The notes under the pieces are model-generated. The model ran no database searches, had not been told where the DNA came from, and was given only the letters and a program-made list of their open reading frames with translations. Positions 26,106 through 35,687 of a stretch of DNA of 64,000 nucleotides are shown one piece after another. The position numbers and the translations under genes are program-made. This DNA comes from Winogradskyella pelagia (GTDB lineage: Bacteria; Bacteroidota; Bacteroidia; Flavobacteriales; Flavobacteriaceae). How positions within the stretch are numbered: position 1 is the first letter of the stretch; each line of letters starts with the position of its first letter. The stretch is from the NCBI RefSeq assembly GCF_017581965.1, contig NZ_JAGEVF010000007.1, positions 124,001 through 188,000 of the forward strand. The letters run 5' to 3'.

Positions 26106-26927
26106 TTACTGTTGTATGATATCATCAAAATAATAAACGTCTCCATCACAGGGTGCGTTTCTTTCAAAATAAATAATCATACTTTTAAAAGTACCTGTTA
26201 CACCAGTAAAGTCGAATGTTAATTCTTGCCATTCCCCTACTTCTGTGATTGTGGCTACACGATCAAAAGCAGGATTTACATCAGGAAAAGGCATAAACTC
26301 TAATCTTAACGTAACTTCTGTTACCTGAGTTTCTGCCAAAACTTTCATGGTAAATATTTTGCTCGCATCTGGATTATTAAAATCAAGTGCCGTATTTAGT
26401 TCTTTACCAAGCCCAGCAAAAGTGAAACATCCAGGAATTTTTTCGAAGCTATGCACATTACAACTTGAGTTTACTGCATCTTCCAAAGGATTTTGAACAA
26501 TGCCTCCTCCAGTATTACCAAAAGCATCAAATAGTGTATTTGCATTAGACGTTTTGAATGTCCAATTTAAATTGCCATTCGCTGGGTCAATATTCTCGTC
26601 AATTTCACAGTCAATGACATAAGTTTGCTCAAATATTGCTGAATTACCGTTTTTGTCAAATGCCGTTAATCTTACGGTATACGTTCCATTATCAAATTGT
26701 TGTGTAGGATCAGAAATCGTAGTGGTTAATCCGTTATCAAAATCCCACAAGTAACTTTGGGCATCATTTGATACGTTTATAAATTCTATAGTTGAGCCCG
26801 TTACCGTACTTACAAATCTGGCCTCCAAATTACTTTGTACTACAACTTCCTTAGGTTCACAGGAAATTATTACTAAGGTCATTAAGAAAACACCCAGTAT
26901 ATTGATTCTATTTTTTAAAAATATCAT
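26106..26927 (-). CDS. PKD-domain lipoprotein with carbohydrate-binding-like C-terminus
   Basis: The 273-residue protein has lipobox VIISC (Cys23). A PKD domain spans about 35-105 (SYLWDFDNGLTTT ... YTVRLTAFDKNGN). A jelly-roll-like domain follows (about 115-273, ending in GDVYYFDDIIQQ), similar in style to carbohydrate-binding modules in other laminarin-locus proteins. No catalytic motif is seen. It is most likely a surface glycan-binding lipoprotein working with the GH16 laminarinase encoded 15 bases upstream. Confidence 0.78.
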   Translation of the reverse strand: MIFLKNRINILGVFLMTLVIISCEPKEVVVQSNLEARFVSTVTGSTIEFINVSNDAQSYLWDFDNGLTTTISDPTQQFDNGTYTVRLTAFDKNGNSAIFEQTYVIDCEIDENIDPANGNLNWTFKTSNANTLFDAFGNTGGGIVQNPLEDAVNSSCNVHSFEKIPGCFTFAGLGKELNTALDFNNPDASKIFTMKVLAETQVTEVTLRLEFMPFPDVNPAFDRVATITEVGEWQELTFDFTGVTGTFKSMIIYFERNAPCDGDVYYFDDIIQQ

Positions 26928-26942
26928 GCTCTTTTAATTTTT

Positions 26943-27821
26943 TTAGTTATAAACTCTAACGTAATCAACAAACATTCTTTGCGGAAATACAGTATCTGCA
27001 TTTGGAGCACCGGGTAAATCACCACCCACTGCAATATTCATTATAATATAAAAAGGACGATTAAAAACCCACTCACCTGGATTAGTGATACCATCTTTTT
27101 CTATAGCTTCTTCTGCCGTTATTTCAGGTGTTATCTGCTGATACAAATCCCCATCAACATAGTAATTGATAAAATCTGGTCCCCATTCTATACCAAAAAC
27201 ATGAAATCCTGTATCAAAACGGTCGTTCCCAAGGTCGTACTCCTTAGAGATTGAATCACCACCATTGTAACCTGGACCATGAGCACTCCCAAAAATTACT
27301 GTTGGTGCATCGCCTAAGTATTCCATTACATCAATCTCACCACATTGTGGCCACGGATTTTCGTCACAATCGTTACCTAATAGCCAAAAGGCAGGCCAAA
27401 TACCTTTACCTAACGGAAGACGCATTCTAGCTTCAAATCTACCATATTGCTGGTCAAAATTAACTTGGGTCGTTAATCTTGCAGAGGTATATTGGTTCGC
27501 GCCTACTTGTCGTGCAGTTATGACCAAAAGACCATTCTCTACACTAACATTATCTGGACTATCTGTATAAACCTGTAACTCATTATTTCCCCAACCTGCT
27601 GGAAGGCCTTGAGCTGTACCATCGCCAAGGTCATATCCCCATAAATCTGGGTCAGGAGCTCCGTCGACATCAAACTCATCAGACATTACTAAATTGGTTA
27701 AATTAGCTACTTTCTGCGTTTCATCTACTTCACAGTTGGTTACCAATAAGGTACCACCAACCAAAAAGGAGAAGGCAATTATCGTGTTTAAAAACTTTCT
27801 TTGTTTCATCTTATCTTTCAA
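26943..27821 (-). CDS. GH16 endo-beta-1,3-glucanase (laminarinase) lipoprotein
   Basis: The GH16 active site GEIDVMEYLG is clear: nucleophile Glu162 and acid/base Glu167 with Asp164 between. Other blocks are WGNNELQVYT, YGRFEARMRLP, GIWPAFWLLG and FNRPFYIIMNIAVGG, all typical of bacterial laminarinases. The protein has 292 residues, with lipobox VTNC (Cys30 from the first ATG; a start at the fifth residue is equally possible). It should cut laminarin at the cell surface. It sits between the two candidate binding lipoproteins. Confidence 0.94.
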   Translation of the reverse strand: MKDKMKQRKFLNTIIAFSFLVGGTLLVTNCEVDETQKVANLTNLVMSDEFDVDGAPDPDLWGYDLGDGTAQGLPAGWGNNELQVYTDSPDNVSVENGLLVITARQVGANQYTSARLTTQVNFDQQYGRFEARMRLPLGKGIWPAFWLLGNDCDENPWPQCGEIDVMEYLGDAPTVIFGSAHGPGYNGGDSISKEYDLGNDRFDTGFHVFGIEWGPDFINYYVDGDLYQQITPEITAEEAIEKDGITNPGEWVFNRPFYIIMNIAVGGDLPGAPNADTVFPQRMFVDYVRVYN

Positions 27822-27839
27822 TTTTTTAATGTCTTTTAA

Positions 27840-29342
27840 TTATTCGTTATAATAATATACGTTGTCTACCCAAATATCGGAGATTGTTCCATCTGAAATA
27901 AAGAACAACTGTCCAAGACTGGTGAAATCAATATTTCCTGAGAAACTTGATAATGGAATATCTAATACTGTCCATCCATCTTCATTCATATTATCCATTA
28001 AAGCTGTGGAATTCAATAGAAAAGATCCGCTAGCCGTTGGCCCAGAGAAGGTACCGCTTTCCATTTCTAACCTAATAAAGTCTCCTGGCTCAATATCCTC
28101 ACGCACAAAAATATCAACATGTAAATGCGTTGCTGCACTTACATCTACATTAGGTACGGATTCGTACATTCCTATACTTACGAAATTAAGTGCTGTATAA
28201 TTTATAATATTATCTGGTGAACCATCTGGATATGGCACTTGTAAATCAACATTGTTTGGGTCTGCGCCAGCACCCCCTTGGGTGGTCTGGAATGGCAAAA
28301 AGAAGCCATTATAATGTCTCACAGGCACATTGGTATACGAATCACTAAACAGAGAAACAACATTAGTTGCATTCTGTGCCGGTATGGGCGCATGTGGAAA
28401 TATTCCATTTGATGTTACTGTTAATGATCCATTTGCCCCAAAACCTTCAAGAGAAGCAGTTATTGTTGTAGTTCCAGACAATCCAATTACCTCAACGTCA
28501 CCATCTGCATTAACATCAGCAACGGAGGGATTAGATGACTCATAATCAAAATATGCGGCTGATAGATTCATAGAGATATTTTCTCCTGTTGATCCTAAAT
28601 TTACTGTGTGAGCAACTCCAGAAACACCGAAAGCCGTATCAATAAATTCGTCACGCATAATCTCTTGACCTTCAAAAATCTCAGCACCCACTGTTAAATT
28701 TGTACCTAATTTTTCGAATCTAATTTCATCTAACCAGAAGATCCACCCAATTTCATTTCCATTAGGTCCATCTCCTAAAATATCAAAACCACCAGCTGAG
28801 AATAAAAACATCCCCTTTTCTTGAACTAATTTTGAAGGGTCAGGAATTGGAACTATATACTTTTTCCAGTTAGTAGTTAATTGGATATCACTTCGGCTTG
28901 CAGGGTATCTATCATCTTCAAAATCTGTTCCAAAACCGACCTGACTTAAAGTCCCTGTCACAGAACCTTTTGCCCAGAATGTCAATGCATCATAACCTGT
29001 TAAATCTCTACCTTCGCCACGGTCTTTAAAAATACCACCTACAAAATTACCATCTGGATCGTTTGATGCTGGTACATCAATTCTAATCGAAGAAGTCCCT
29101 TCATAGGCTTCATTATCGTCGGTATCAAATGCCCCGGTATTTGCTCCACCAGCAGGATCGAATGAAATAAAGAACTCATCAGTAAGACCTACAGGGTTAT
29201 CCGTATAGATATCTGCGGTATTGGGAAAAGTTGCTGGCACAGCTTGGTCCGTTAGGTCGCGTTCGCAACCAAAATTGAAGACTATTAATAATCCGAAGAG
29301 GACTATTGTTTTGCTTTTAACTAAATTAATATTTTTCATCAT
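27840..29342 (-). CDS. Surface glycan-binding-type lipoprotein with Big-2 domain
   Basis: The 500-residue protein has lipobox FNFGC (Cys26). Residues about 40-230 and 320-500 look like two carbohydrate-binding jelly rolls; both carry the pattern of these modules, such as GYDALTFWAKG and WIFWLDEIRFEKLG in the first and WVDNVYYYNE at the end of the second. Between them is a bacterial Ig-like (Big-2) repeat (YESSNPSVADVNADGDVEV). No glycosidase motif is seen. It probably takes the role of a surface glycan-binding protein. It lies between the barrel-fusion gene (11 bases) and the GH16 gene (18 bases). Confidence 0.78.
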   Translation of the reverse strand: MMKNINLVKSKTIVLFGLLIVFNFGCERDLTDQAVPATFPNTADIYTDNPVGLTDEFFISFDPAGGANTGAFDTDDNEAYEGTSSIRIDVPASNDPDGNFVGGIFKDRGEGRDLTGYDALTFWAKGSVTGTLSQVGFGTDFEDDRYPASRSDIQLTTNWKKYIVPIPDPSKLVQEKGMFLFSAGGFDILGDGPNGNEIGWIFWLDEIRFEKLGTNLTVGAEIFEGQEIMRDEFIDTAFGVSGVAHTVNLGSTGENISMNLSAAYFDYESSNPSVADVNADGDVEVIGLSGTTTITASLEGFGANGSLTVTSNGIFPHAPIPAQNATNVVSLFSDSYTNVPVRHYNGFFLPFQTTQGGAGADPNNVDLQVPYPDGSPDNIINYTALNFVSIGMYESVPNVDVSAATHLHVDIFVREDIEPGDFIRLEMESGTFSGPTASGSFLLNSTALMDNMNEDGWTVLDIPLSSFSGNIDFTSLGQLFFISDGTISDIWVDNVYYYNE

Positions 29343-29353
29343 TTGCTTTATTT

Positions 29354-32300
29354 TTATCTTCCAATATTAATGTGTATATAAGTTCTTATCTCCCATTCCG
29401 AACCGTCAGGGAATCCTACCGGGCTCAATGCAGGCACTGGCGGAAACGTATTTGCCGGTACAAAAGTCGGCGCATATCTGTTGGAGAATTGGTCTAATGA
29501 ACGCCAAGTTCCTCTCAATCCAATCGTTGTGTTTGGAAGAATAAACCAATCTGGCTTACCGAATGACGTAGAAATATCCATCATAAATTGTAAAGGGAAC
29601 GTTAAGTTGAAATCCCTGTGATAATCAAAAGGACCCCAATCATTAATTTTAACGTGTGTTTCTAATTTCATCTTTTTATAAATAGCCCTGATATCACCAC
29701 CAAAACGGTAAATTGTTCGGTCGCTATCACCATTAGCCTGTCCATTACCATAGTAGAAATTACCAATTATTCCTAAATCTGGTGATAATTTGGAAACCAT
29801 TCTTGAGTGTACTTCCCATAAATCTTGTGCTGGCACCGAATTAGGGAAAGCAAAAAATTCACGAGTTGCTAAGAAACCAATATGTGCATCCATAGTTGTC
29901 GGTAAGTGTCTATACACAAATCCAAGATTCATGGCAAATTTTGCGTCTTCTGATCTGTCGTTGTCCCATTGGTACATCCACGTACCTGGAGTAGGGTCGT
30001 AGGTAAATAAAATTTCACCTGCAGTTGTTTCTCGGTTCCAATCCCTAACAGCAAATGGATCGTCGATAACATTTCTTAATCGTCCTGGCGCAGCACCACC
30101 ATCCGGCATAGCATCCACTAATGGTTTTTGCCACATAAAGTTTGGTGCTATTTGGAAATTATCAACGGAGTACGTAAAACCAGTTAAGAAATTAGTTAGG
30201 TTTCCGCTTCCTGTATCTTTTAGTTTCCAACCCGTAAAGGTCTGTGTGGCATCAAAACCCCCATTTGCAACTAATCCCATTATTGCCCCTTGGCCATACC
30301 AATTGAATTTACCACCTTCATAAGTTACCTTAACCTTACCTCCAAAATTATCGTTGGCTTCTATTTTATCGACAAATACTTGCCCATCTTTAACATCTTG
30401 GAAGGAACTTCCGTTTAATGGACTACCTGCCCAAATACCACCAAGCGTTACGCCAAACTTACCAAACTCACGATTAATGGCAATTGACGCCCGTTCTGTA
30501 GGCCATGCTGGGATAATACCACTTCGCACCTGATTTTGGTCTAAAACTCGACGTCCTGTGTCATCAAATCGTAATTCTGTTTCCACGTCTCTATGATAGA
30601 TTGCAGCAACGTCATAGTGACCTAATTTCTTACGGTATTTAAATAACATTGTTGGGTTTGCTCCCCACCAAAGCTGTGGACCAAAGGCTGCTTTTAAACC
30701 TTCTAAATCTCCTTTTCCATCAATTTCTGCTCCAAATATCTCCCCTCCATAAATATCTAAATTAGGACCATAGTTAGCTTCTGGGTAAAATCCAAAGAAA
30801 TCCCCTTCATACTGCCAGTGGTAATGTCCTGTACGGTAGAAAGCTCTTACGTCAAAATCCTTGGCATTCCATTCTGCTTCTGCCTGATAGATATTTAATC
30901 TGTTAACATCTGGCAGTGTAACATCGCCTTGGCTCGTTGGCACTGTAATAACTCTTGCTCTATTTTCGTAAAATATTTCATCTATAGGGTTAAGTGCAAC
31001 TTTACCAATAAAGTTGAACACTACGTTAGCTCTAACATTTTCTGCAGGACTACCTTCTACACCCAAGAAATAAGATTGCATATGATCGAAACCTAATTGA
31101 TTTGGAAATGACGTTGAGTTAGGGTCTGGATTTTCTGGAGTACTTATAAGTGTTCCCCCTGTATTAAATGTTGTGAATTTTGCCTGTAATTGACTAATTC
31201 TTAACATCTGAGAATCGCCTCCTGCCAGTGCAGCCTTATCTCCTCTTGCCCTCAACACAGCATCCATGATATTAATGTTGTTGAAATAATTCTCAACAAA
31301 ATCTGCGGTCATCCCGTCATCATATGGGTTAAGCTGGTGTGCTTCCTTTAAAGCATAGTAAGAGGCTCTCGGATATAACTCATAAAGTCCTCTCTCATTT
31401 GTTGGTCCCTTAGCACATATACCAAACCACTCTTCATTCATATTATTTTGCCCTGGTGCCAAATCAATGGAATAACCACCATTTGTCCAAGAGGCATTGT
31501 TATCATGTCTGTCTGCATTTTCTCTATCATCGAAACCATATTTCCACCATCCGTCACTGAATTGGAAAGTGAATCCACCTATTGAAATTCCGGATTTTCC
31601 TAAACCTGCAGCATTTTGGTAAATTTCTTTCCAATTCCCCAAATTGTAATAGGCCTGCATTTTTTGGTCTTCTTTATTTTCTTTAGCGTTATATGAATCT
31701 GATCCAAACTCCGTAAATACTAATGCCATATCTAGTTTATCTTTTACAGTATCAAACATATCCGTAAACGAAACTCCCCTATAGGTATTGGTACCATATA
31801 TATCAATGTCTGGACACTCCTCAGCAATTATATCTATGAATAAAACATCCCCATTACATAAAGCCACAGGACGATCTGGGTCTATAGCCTTCATAGCTTT
31901 CGCGGCATCATTCATTAATTTATACATGGGCCTACCACGTTTTTCTCCAATGAATTGCTTTTGTTGATCATCGTCTGGAAAATCTTCCGTCTCTGCACCC
32001 TGCCAGAACAAACCATAATTATTCTCATTACCGAGTAAATAGAATAGTAGTCCTGGTGTACCTTTATATTCCTCTGCTAATTGGGTTACTTCCTGCATCA
32101 AGAACTCTGATGTCACTGGGTCATCATAAATTGTTACCGGAGTCCATACACCGTTCAGGGTCAATCCATACCTCCCAAATGAATGGTTGAGCATGGTGTA
32201 AATCCCGTAATTCTCATAAATGTACTTGATCCATCTCGCTGGCACACCTGTGTACTGGCGTATTACGTTAACTCCCATATTCTTTAAGAGTGGCATTTCT

Positions 32301-32527
32301 ATATCTAGGCCAGCCTTAATAATGTCATCTGATTTTTCCCAGAATTTTGCATCTACTGTATTTGTTCCGATTGGAATGTAATCCCAGTTCATACCATTTA
32401 TCATAAATTCTTTTCCATCAACAAGTAATTTCTTGCCGTCAGTATCTTTTGACACACGAACATTTGATTGGGAAAAAACTAGTGAAAGGCTGAACATAAA
32501 AGTTAGCGCAAATAGGTGTTTTCTCAT
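29354..32527 (-). CDS. Clan GH-A glycosidase fused to an outer-membrane beta-barrel
   Basis: The protein has 1057 residues with a signal peptide (MRKHLFALTFMFSLSLVFSQ) and no lipobox. Residues about 25-400 are a TIM-barrel glycosidase of GH2/GH5-like type: MINGMNWDY, GVNVIRQYTGVP, the acid/base Glu168 in LLGNENNYG and the nucleophile Glu273 in VFTEFGSDS. Residues about 430-1057 contain many alternating, aromatic-rich strands with Asn/Gly/Asp loops, such as FNWYGQGAIMGLVANGG and FAMNLGFVYRHLP, as in outer-membrane porins. It heads the surface unit of the locus. The sequence ends in IHINIGR rather than an aromatic residue, unusual for a barrel. The exact GH family and whether it is a pore are unknown. 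Confidence 0.75.
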   Translation of the reverse strand: MRKHLFALTFMFSLSLVFSQSNVRVSKDTDGKKLLVDGKEFMINGMNWDYIPIGTNTVDAKFWEKSDDIIKAGLDIEMPLLKNMGVNVIRQYTGVPARWIKYIYENYGIYTMLNHSFGRYGLTLNGVWTPVTIYDDPVTSEFLMQEVTQLAEEYKGTPGLLFYLLGNENNYGLFWQGAETEDFPDDDQQKQFIGEKRGRPMYKLMNDAAKAMKAIDPDRPVALCNGDVLFIDIIAEECPDIDIYGTNTYRGVSFTDMFDTVKDKLDMALVFTEFGSDSYNAKENKEDQKMQAYYNLGNWKEIYQNAAGLGKSGISIGGFTFQFSDGWWKYGFDDRENADRHDNNASWTNGGYSIDLAPGQNNMNEEWFGICAKGPTNERGLYELYPRASYYALKEAHQLNPYDDGMTADFVENYFNNINIMDAVLRARGDKAALAGGDSQMLRISQLQAKFTTFNTGGTLISTPENPDPNSTSFPNQLGFDHMQSYFLGVEGSPAENVRANVVFNFIGKVALNPIDEIFYENRARVITVPTSQGDVTLPDVNRLNIYQAEAEWNAKDFDVRAFYRTGHYHWQYEGDFFGFYPEANYGPNLDIYGGEIFGAEIDGKGDLEGLKAAFGPQLWWGANPTMLFKYRKKLGHYDVAAIYHRDVETELRFDDTGRRVLDQNQVRSGIIPAWPTERASIAINREFGKFGVTLGGIWAGSPLNGSSFQDVKDGQVFVDKIEANDNFGGKVKVTYEGGKFNWYGQGAIMGLVANGGFDATQTFTGWKLKDTGSGNLTNFLTGFTYSVDNFQIAPNFMWQKPLVDAMPDGGAAPGRLRNVIDDPFAVRDWNRETTAGEILFTYDPTPGTWMYQWDNDRSEDAKFAMNLGFVYRHLPTTMDAHIGFLATREFFAFPNSVPAQDLWEVHSRMVSKLSPDLGIIGNFYYGNGQANGDSDRTIYRFGGDIRAIYKKMKLETHVKINDWGPFDYHRDFNLTFPLQFMMDISTSFGKPDWFILPNTTIGLRGTWRSLDQFSNRYAPTFVPANTFPPVPALSPVGFPDGSEWEIRTYIHINIGR

Positions 32528-32739
32528 AGTTTTAGTTTTTAATTATTTGAAGTTAGTTAATGGTGAGGCTTAAATGTAAAACTAAATTGAATCTTAAAAT
32601 TATCACAATATTATTACACAACAAAAAACATACACAATAAAAAATAGTCTGATTTTTTGTCAAATTCGCAATAAGGCGCTGAATTTCTTAGGATTATGCA
32701 AAAAATAACGATGGTTAAATTTTAGTGTTAAATTTAGAA

Positions 32740-32754
32740 TTGTAGTGGTAATGT
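32740..32754. promoter_or_regulatory. Shared glucan-locus element, copy 2
   Basis: TTGTAGTGGTAATGT, identical over 15 bases to 15005-15019. It lies in the 245-base gap between the barrel-fusion gene and the sensor-regulator gene, 213 bases upstream of the fusion gene start. Confidence 0.55.
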
Positions 32755-32772
32755 ATAGGGATTTAGACCTAA

Positions 32773-35583
32773 TTACAGCTCTAAAATATAGTTTGTTAAG
32801 CTCTTATCATGATCCAATCCCATTTTCTTACGCAAACGATATCGCTTCACTTCTACACTCTTATGAGAAATATTTAATAAAGGTGCAATTTCCTTTGAAG
32901 ACAAGTTCAACCTTAAATACGCACAGAGTCTTAAATCATTTGGTGTAATTGAAGGGTGTAATGTTTTTACACGCTTCATAAAATCTTTATCTACATTATT
33001 GAAGGCTTCTTCAAATAATTTCCAGTCATTACTATCATTAAGGTTATTATTAATTAATCTTATTACTTTTTTAGTTTCTTCAATAGATTTGATTTTGGAC
33101 AATGCAGTTTTAATGTCGTTTAGCAATTCATTTCTTTTAACCAAATTCATTGTAGCTATACCGAGCTCGCGATTTTTATTTTCTATATCGAGTTTAAGGT
33201 TTTCATTTTTGAATTCCATCAGCTGCTTTTGATTCTCTAATTTCTCCAATTCACGTTCCTGTTCCTTTTTTTGGAGCAGTTTATTCTTCTGTTTCTTATA
33301 ATATTGCCTATTAGCATAATGCATAATAAAGCCGATAAGCAAAAAAGCCATTATATAGAATGCTATTGCTAAAGGTTTTAAATACCACGGCTTGTCAATT
33401 GAAAAGCGATAGGACAAAGTATTAATAGTGTCAGTATTGCCTACTTTAGCTCTTGCCTGAAATATATAGTTGCCATATGGTAAATTCTCAAATGTCACTT
33501 CTGGACTTGTAGACCAATCGCTCCAACTATCATACAAACCAACAAGTTTGTATTGATATTGTTTGTGGCTATATTCATTGAAAATTGGCACGCTGTATGA
33601 AAAGCTGATGTTGTTCTGGGCGTTTGACAATTTAGGACTTTCATTTACTGTCAGATATTTTTTTGGATTTTGACCTACGTATGAAGCAATGGAGTTGAAT
33701 GTTATTTCATTCTGTGGCGTTTCAATTTTGGCCAGGTCTAAAATAAAATACCCTGTTGTGGTACCAATTAAATATTTTTCATTTTTAAGGTGAAGAATAT
33801 TCTCAAATCCTGCTTTATTCTTTCTTAAATCTTCCGGAATGGCTATACTATTTAAATCAGGTTTTTGGGTCATCTGGCCAGGCTCTATATATACAATATC
33901 ATTTTTTGTAAATGCCCAAAGTCTATTTTTGGTTTTATCTGCAATTAGTTTGCCTGAGAGATATTTACTATTGCTCAACTCTTTACTAAATATCGAGTCC
34001 TTTTTAAAATCTCTTTGAGCAGAATCGAACTTAAAAACCCCTTCACCAAAAGCATACAAAACCTCACCATCATAAGTTGTTATGCTCGATTTAATACCTG
34101 CGGGTAAATTCAGTTTTTCATAATTGGTAACATTAAAAAGGCCTTGGTCTATTTTTATTTGATAAATCCCTTTGTACTCATGGCTGACCAAGACTTCGCT
34201 GTCACTAGTAAACTCAAAATATCTTGAAGAAATATCAAATCCTTCTAACTTATTTCTATATACCCACGAACCTCCATTTCGCTCAAGTATATGCAATCCT
34301 TTATAATTACCTTGTAATAATAAGTTAGTATTAGATGGTATCTGCTTAACTCCCCATGTACCTTTAATACGAGATATTAATTTAGCGCTATCATTCTCAA
34401 TAATAAAGGTGCCATTATCATGACCACAAAGTACTATCCCCTCGATACTATCTAAACTCCACACTTGGCCATTAGTGCCACTTACCATTTTAAATGCTGA
34501 AGTATCATCTCTTTTCTTATAAAACAAACCTTGATTTGTCCCTAAATAAAGGTAATTTCCAACTACAATAGATGTATATATTGTTCCTAATTGACCAAGC
34601 TTATCCGTATAAACCCTAAAAGGTGATTTGAGATTAATTACATTGATTCCATTGTCCAAACCTAACCATACATTACCATCGATATCTTCAAACAAAGCTA
34701 ATACCGTATTGTTACTTAATCCTTTAAATTGGTCGATTTCCAATAACAACTCACCGTCTTCACTTATTTGAATAATTCCGTTTGAGATTGTACCAATAAT
34801 TATTGTTCCGTCAGCTAATTTTATACCACTGTATACTGTTCTCTCCTTCAAGAGCCTATTAGCGCCAATACTATTTTCTTGTGGGTCTTTATTTGAATAC
34901 TTAAGTAACCCATTATCTTTTGTTAAAAGCAGAAGATTCCCTTGCTGATTAAAAATATTTATTATTTCATTGAATCCAAATGCATTAGATGGCACCTCCA
35001 TAATGGCTTTGCCATTTTCTATTCTAAATATACCGAGACCTATTTCATGAAAATAAATATCGCTATTAACTTGAAATATTTTATTTATCCTTTTCCTAGC
35101 ATCTATAATTTTAAATGACGAATTCTGGGTGTTAAAGATATATATCCTTTCAAAAGACTGAAAAATCACAAAGCCATCTACCTCTAGTATGCCCCAAAAC
35201 TCCTCATCTTCTATAACAGGCACTGCATTCTCTTTAACAATTGAGGTGTACTGAAGCCTATTAGTTTCGTCCTTTTCCCAATAACCAAAGTCCATATAAG
35301 CACCAGTATAAATTAGTCTCTCAGTTGCTAATACAGAACGGATAATTGACTCGTTCGGGGAATTATATAGTTTCCAAGCATCTCCATTATACTCCAAGAG
35401 GCCTTTGTTATTAGCTAGGTAAATAAATTTTTCGGATGATTGAGAGATAGCCCAATTTTGATCTTCGGCACTATACTCTTGCGGTGTAAAAACTTGTATT
35501 GGCGGAATCTCTTGAGCGGTAACAAGGGTGACGTAAACTAGTAGAATAGACAGACAGACATTTTTCATTGACTTCTTTTTCAC
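32773..35583 (-). CDS. Membrane-spanning beta-propeller/Y_Y_Y sensor with LuxR-type HTH
   Basis: The 936-residue protein has an N-terminal signal (MKNVCLSILLVYVTLVTAQ), then about 620 residues of beta-propeller repeats (FEDIDGNVWLGLDNGINVI), a Y_Y_Y domain near 650-735 and one membrane helix near 745-765 (AIAFYIMAFLLIGFIMHYA). A cytoplasmic coiled coil follows near 770-830, then a LuxR/GerE helix-turn-helix at the end (LSSKEIAPLLNISHKSVEVKRYRLRKKMGL). No histidine kinase or receiver is present, so it is a one-component sensor that binds a ligand in the periplasm and DNA in the cytoplasm, comparable in plan to SusR. It probably controls the adjacent glucan genes. Its own promoter carries two copies of the shared element. 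Confidence 0.88.
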   Translation of the reverse strand: MKKKSMKNVCLSILLVYVTLVTAQEIPPIQVFTPQEYSAEDQNWAISQSSEKFIYLANNKGLLEYNGDAWKLYNSPNESIIRSVLATERLIYTGAYMDFGYWEKDETNRLQYTSIVKENAVPVIEDEEFWGILEVDGFVIFQSFERIYIFNTQNSSFKIIDARKRINKIFQVNSDIYFHEIGLGIFRIENGKAIMEVPSNAFGFNEIINIFNQQGNLLLLTKDNGLLKYSNKDPQENSIGANRLLKERTVYSGIKLADGTIIIGTISNGIIQISEDGELLLEIDQFKGLSNNTVLALFEDIDGNVWLGLDNGINVINLKSPFRVYTDKLGQLGTIYTSIVVGNYLYLGTNQGLFYKKRDDTSAFKMVSGTNGQVWSLDSIEGIVLCGHDNGTFIIENDSAKLISRIKGTWGVKQIPSNTNLLLQGNYKGLHILERNGGSWVYRNKLEGFDISSRYFEFTSDSEVLVSHEYKGIYQIKIDQGLFNVTNYEKLNLPAGIKSSITTYDGEVLYAFGEGVFKFDSAQRDFKKDSIFSKELSNSKYLSGKLIADKTKNRLWAFTKNDIVYIEPGQMTQKPDLNSIAIPEDLRKNKAGFENILHLKNEKYLIGTTTGYFILDLAKIETPQNEITFNSIASYVGQNPKKYLTVNESPKLSNAQNNISFSYSVPIFNEYSHKQYQYKLVGLYDSWSDWSTSPEVTFENLPYGNYIFQARAKVGNTDTINTLSYRFSIDKPWYLKPLAIAFYIMAFLLIGFIMHYANRQYYKKQKNKLLQKKEQERELEKLENQKQLMEFKNENLKLDIENKNRELGIATMNLVKRNELLNDIKTALSKIKSIEETKKVIRLINNNLNDSNDWKLFEEAFNNVDKDFMKRVKTLHPSITPNDLRLCAYLRLNLSSKEIAPLLNISHKSVEVKRYRLRKKMGLDHDKSLTNYILEL

Positions 35584-35687
35584 CTAAAACCTAAATTTCT
35601 TAATGAACATTTACAAAAGACAAAATATCAGTCGTAGCGATCATTGTTAAGTAGCTAATATATATAAATTAATGAATAGGTCAACTT

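Noticed and set aside
29354-32527. Barrel fusion considered as a SusC/TonB-dependent transporter
   Set aside because: There is no plug domain, no TonB box and no carboxypeptidase-like leader domain; the N-terminal part is a glycosidase.
35606-35620. Possible promoter box upstream of the sensor-regulator (CAAAATAT on the plus strand)
   Set aside because: It differs from the CAAAnnTA pattern in the key last bases and has no -33 partner.
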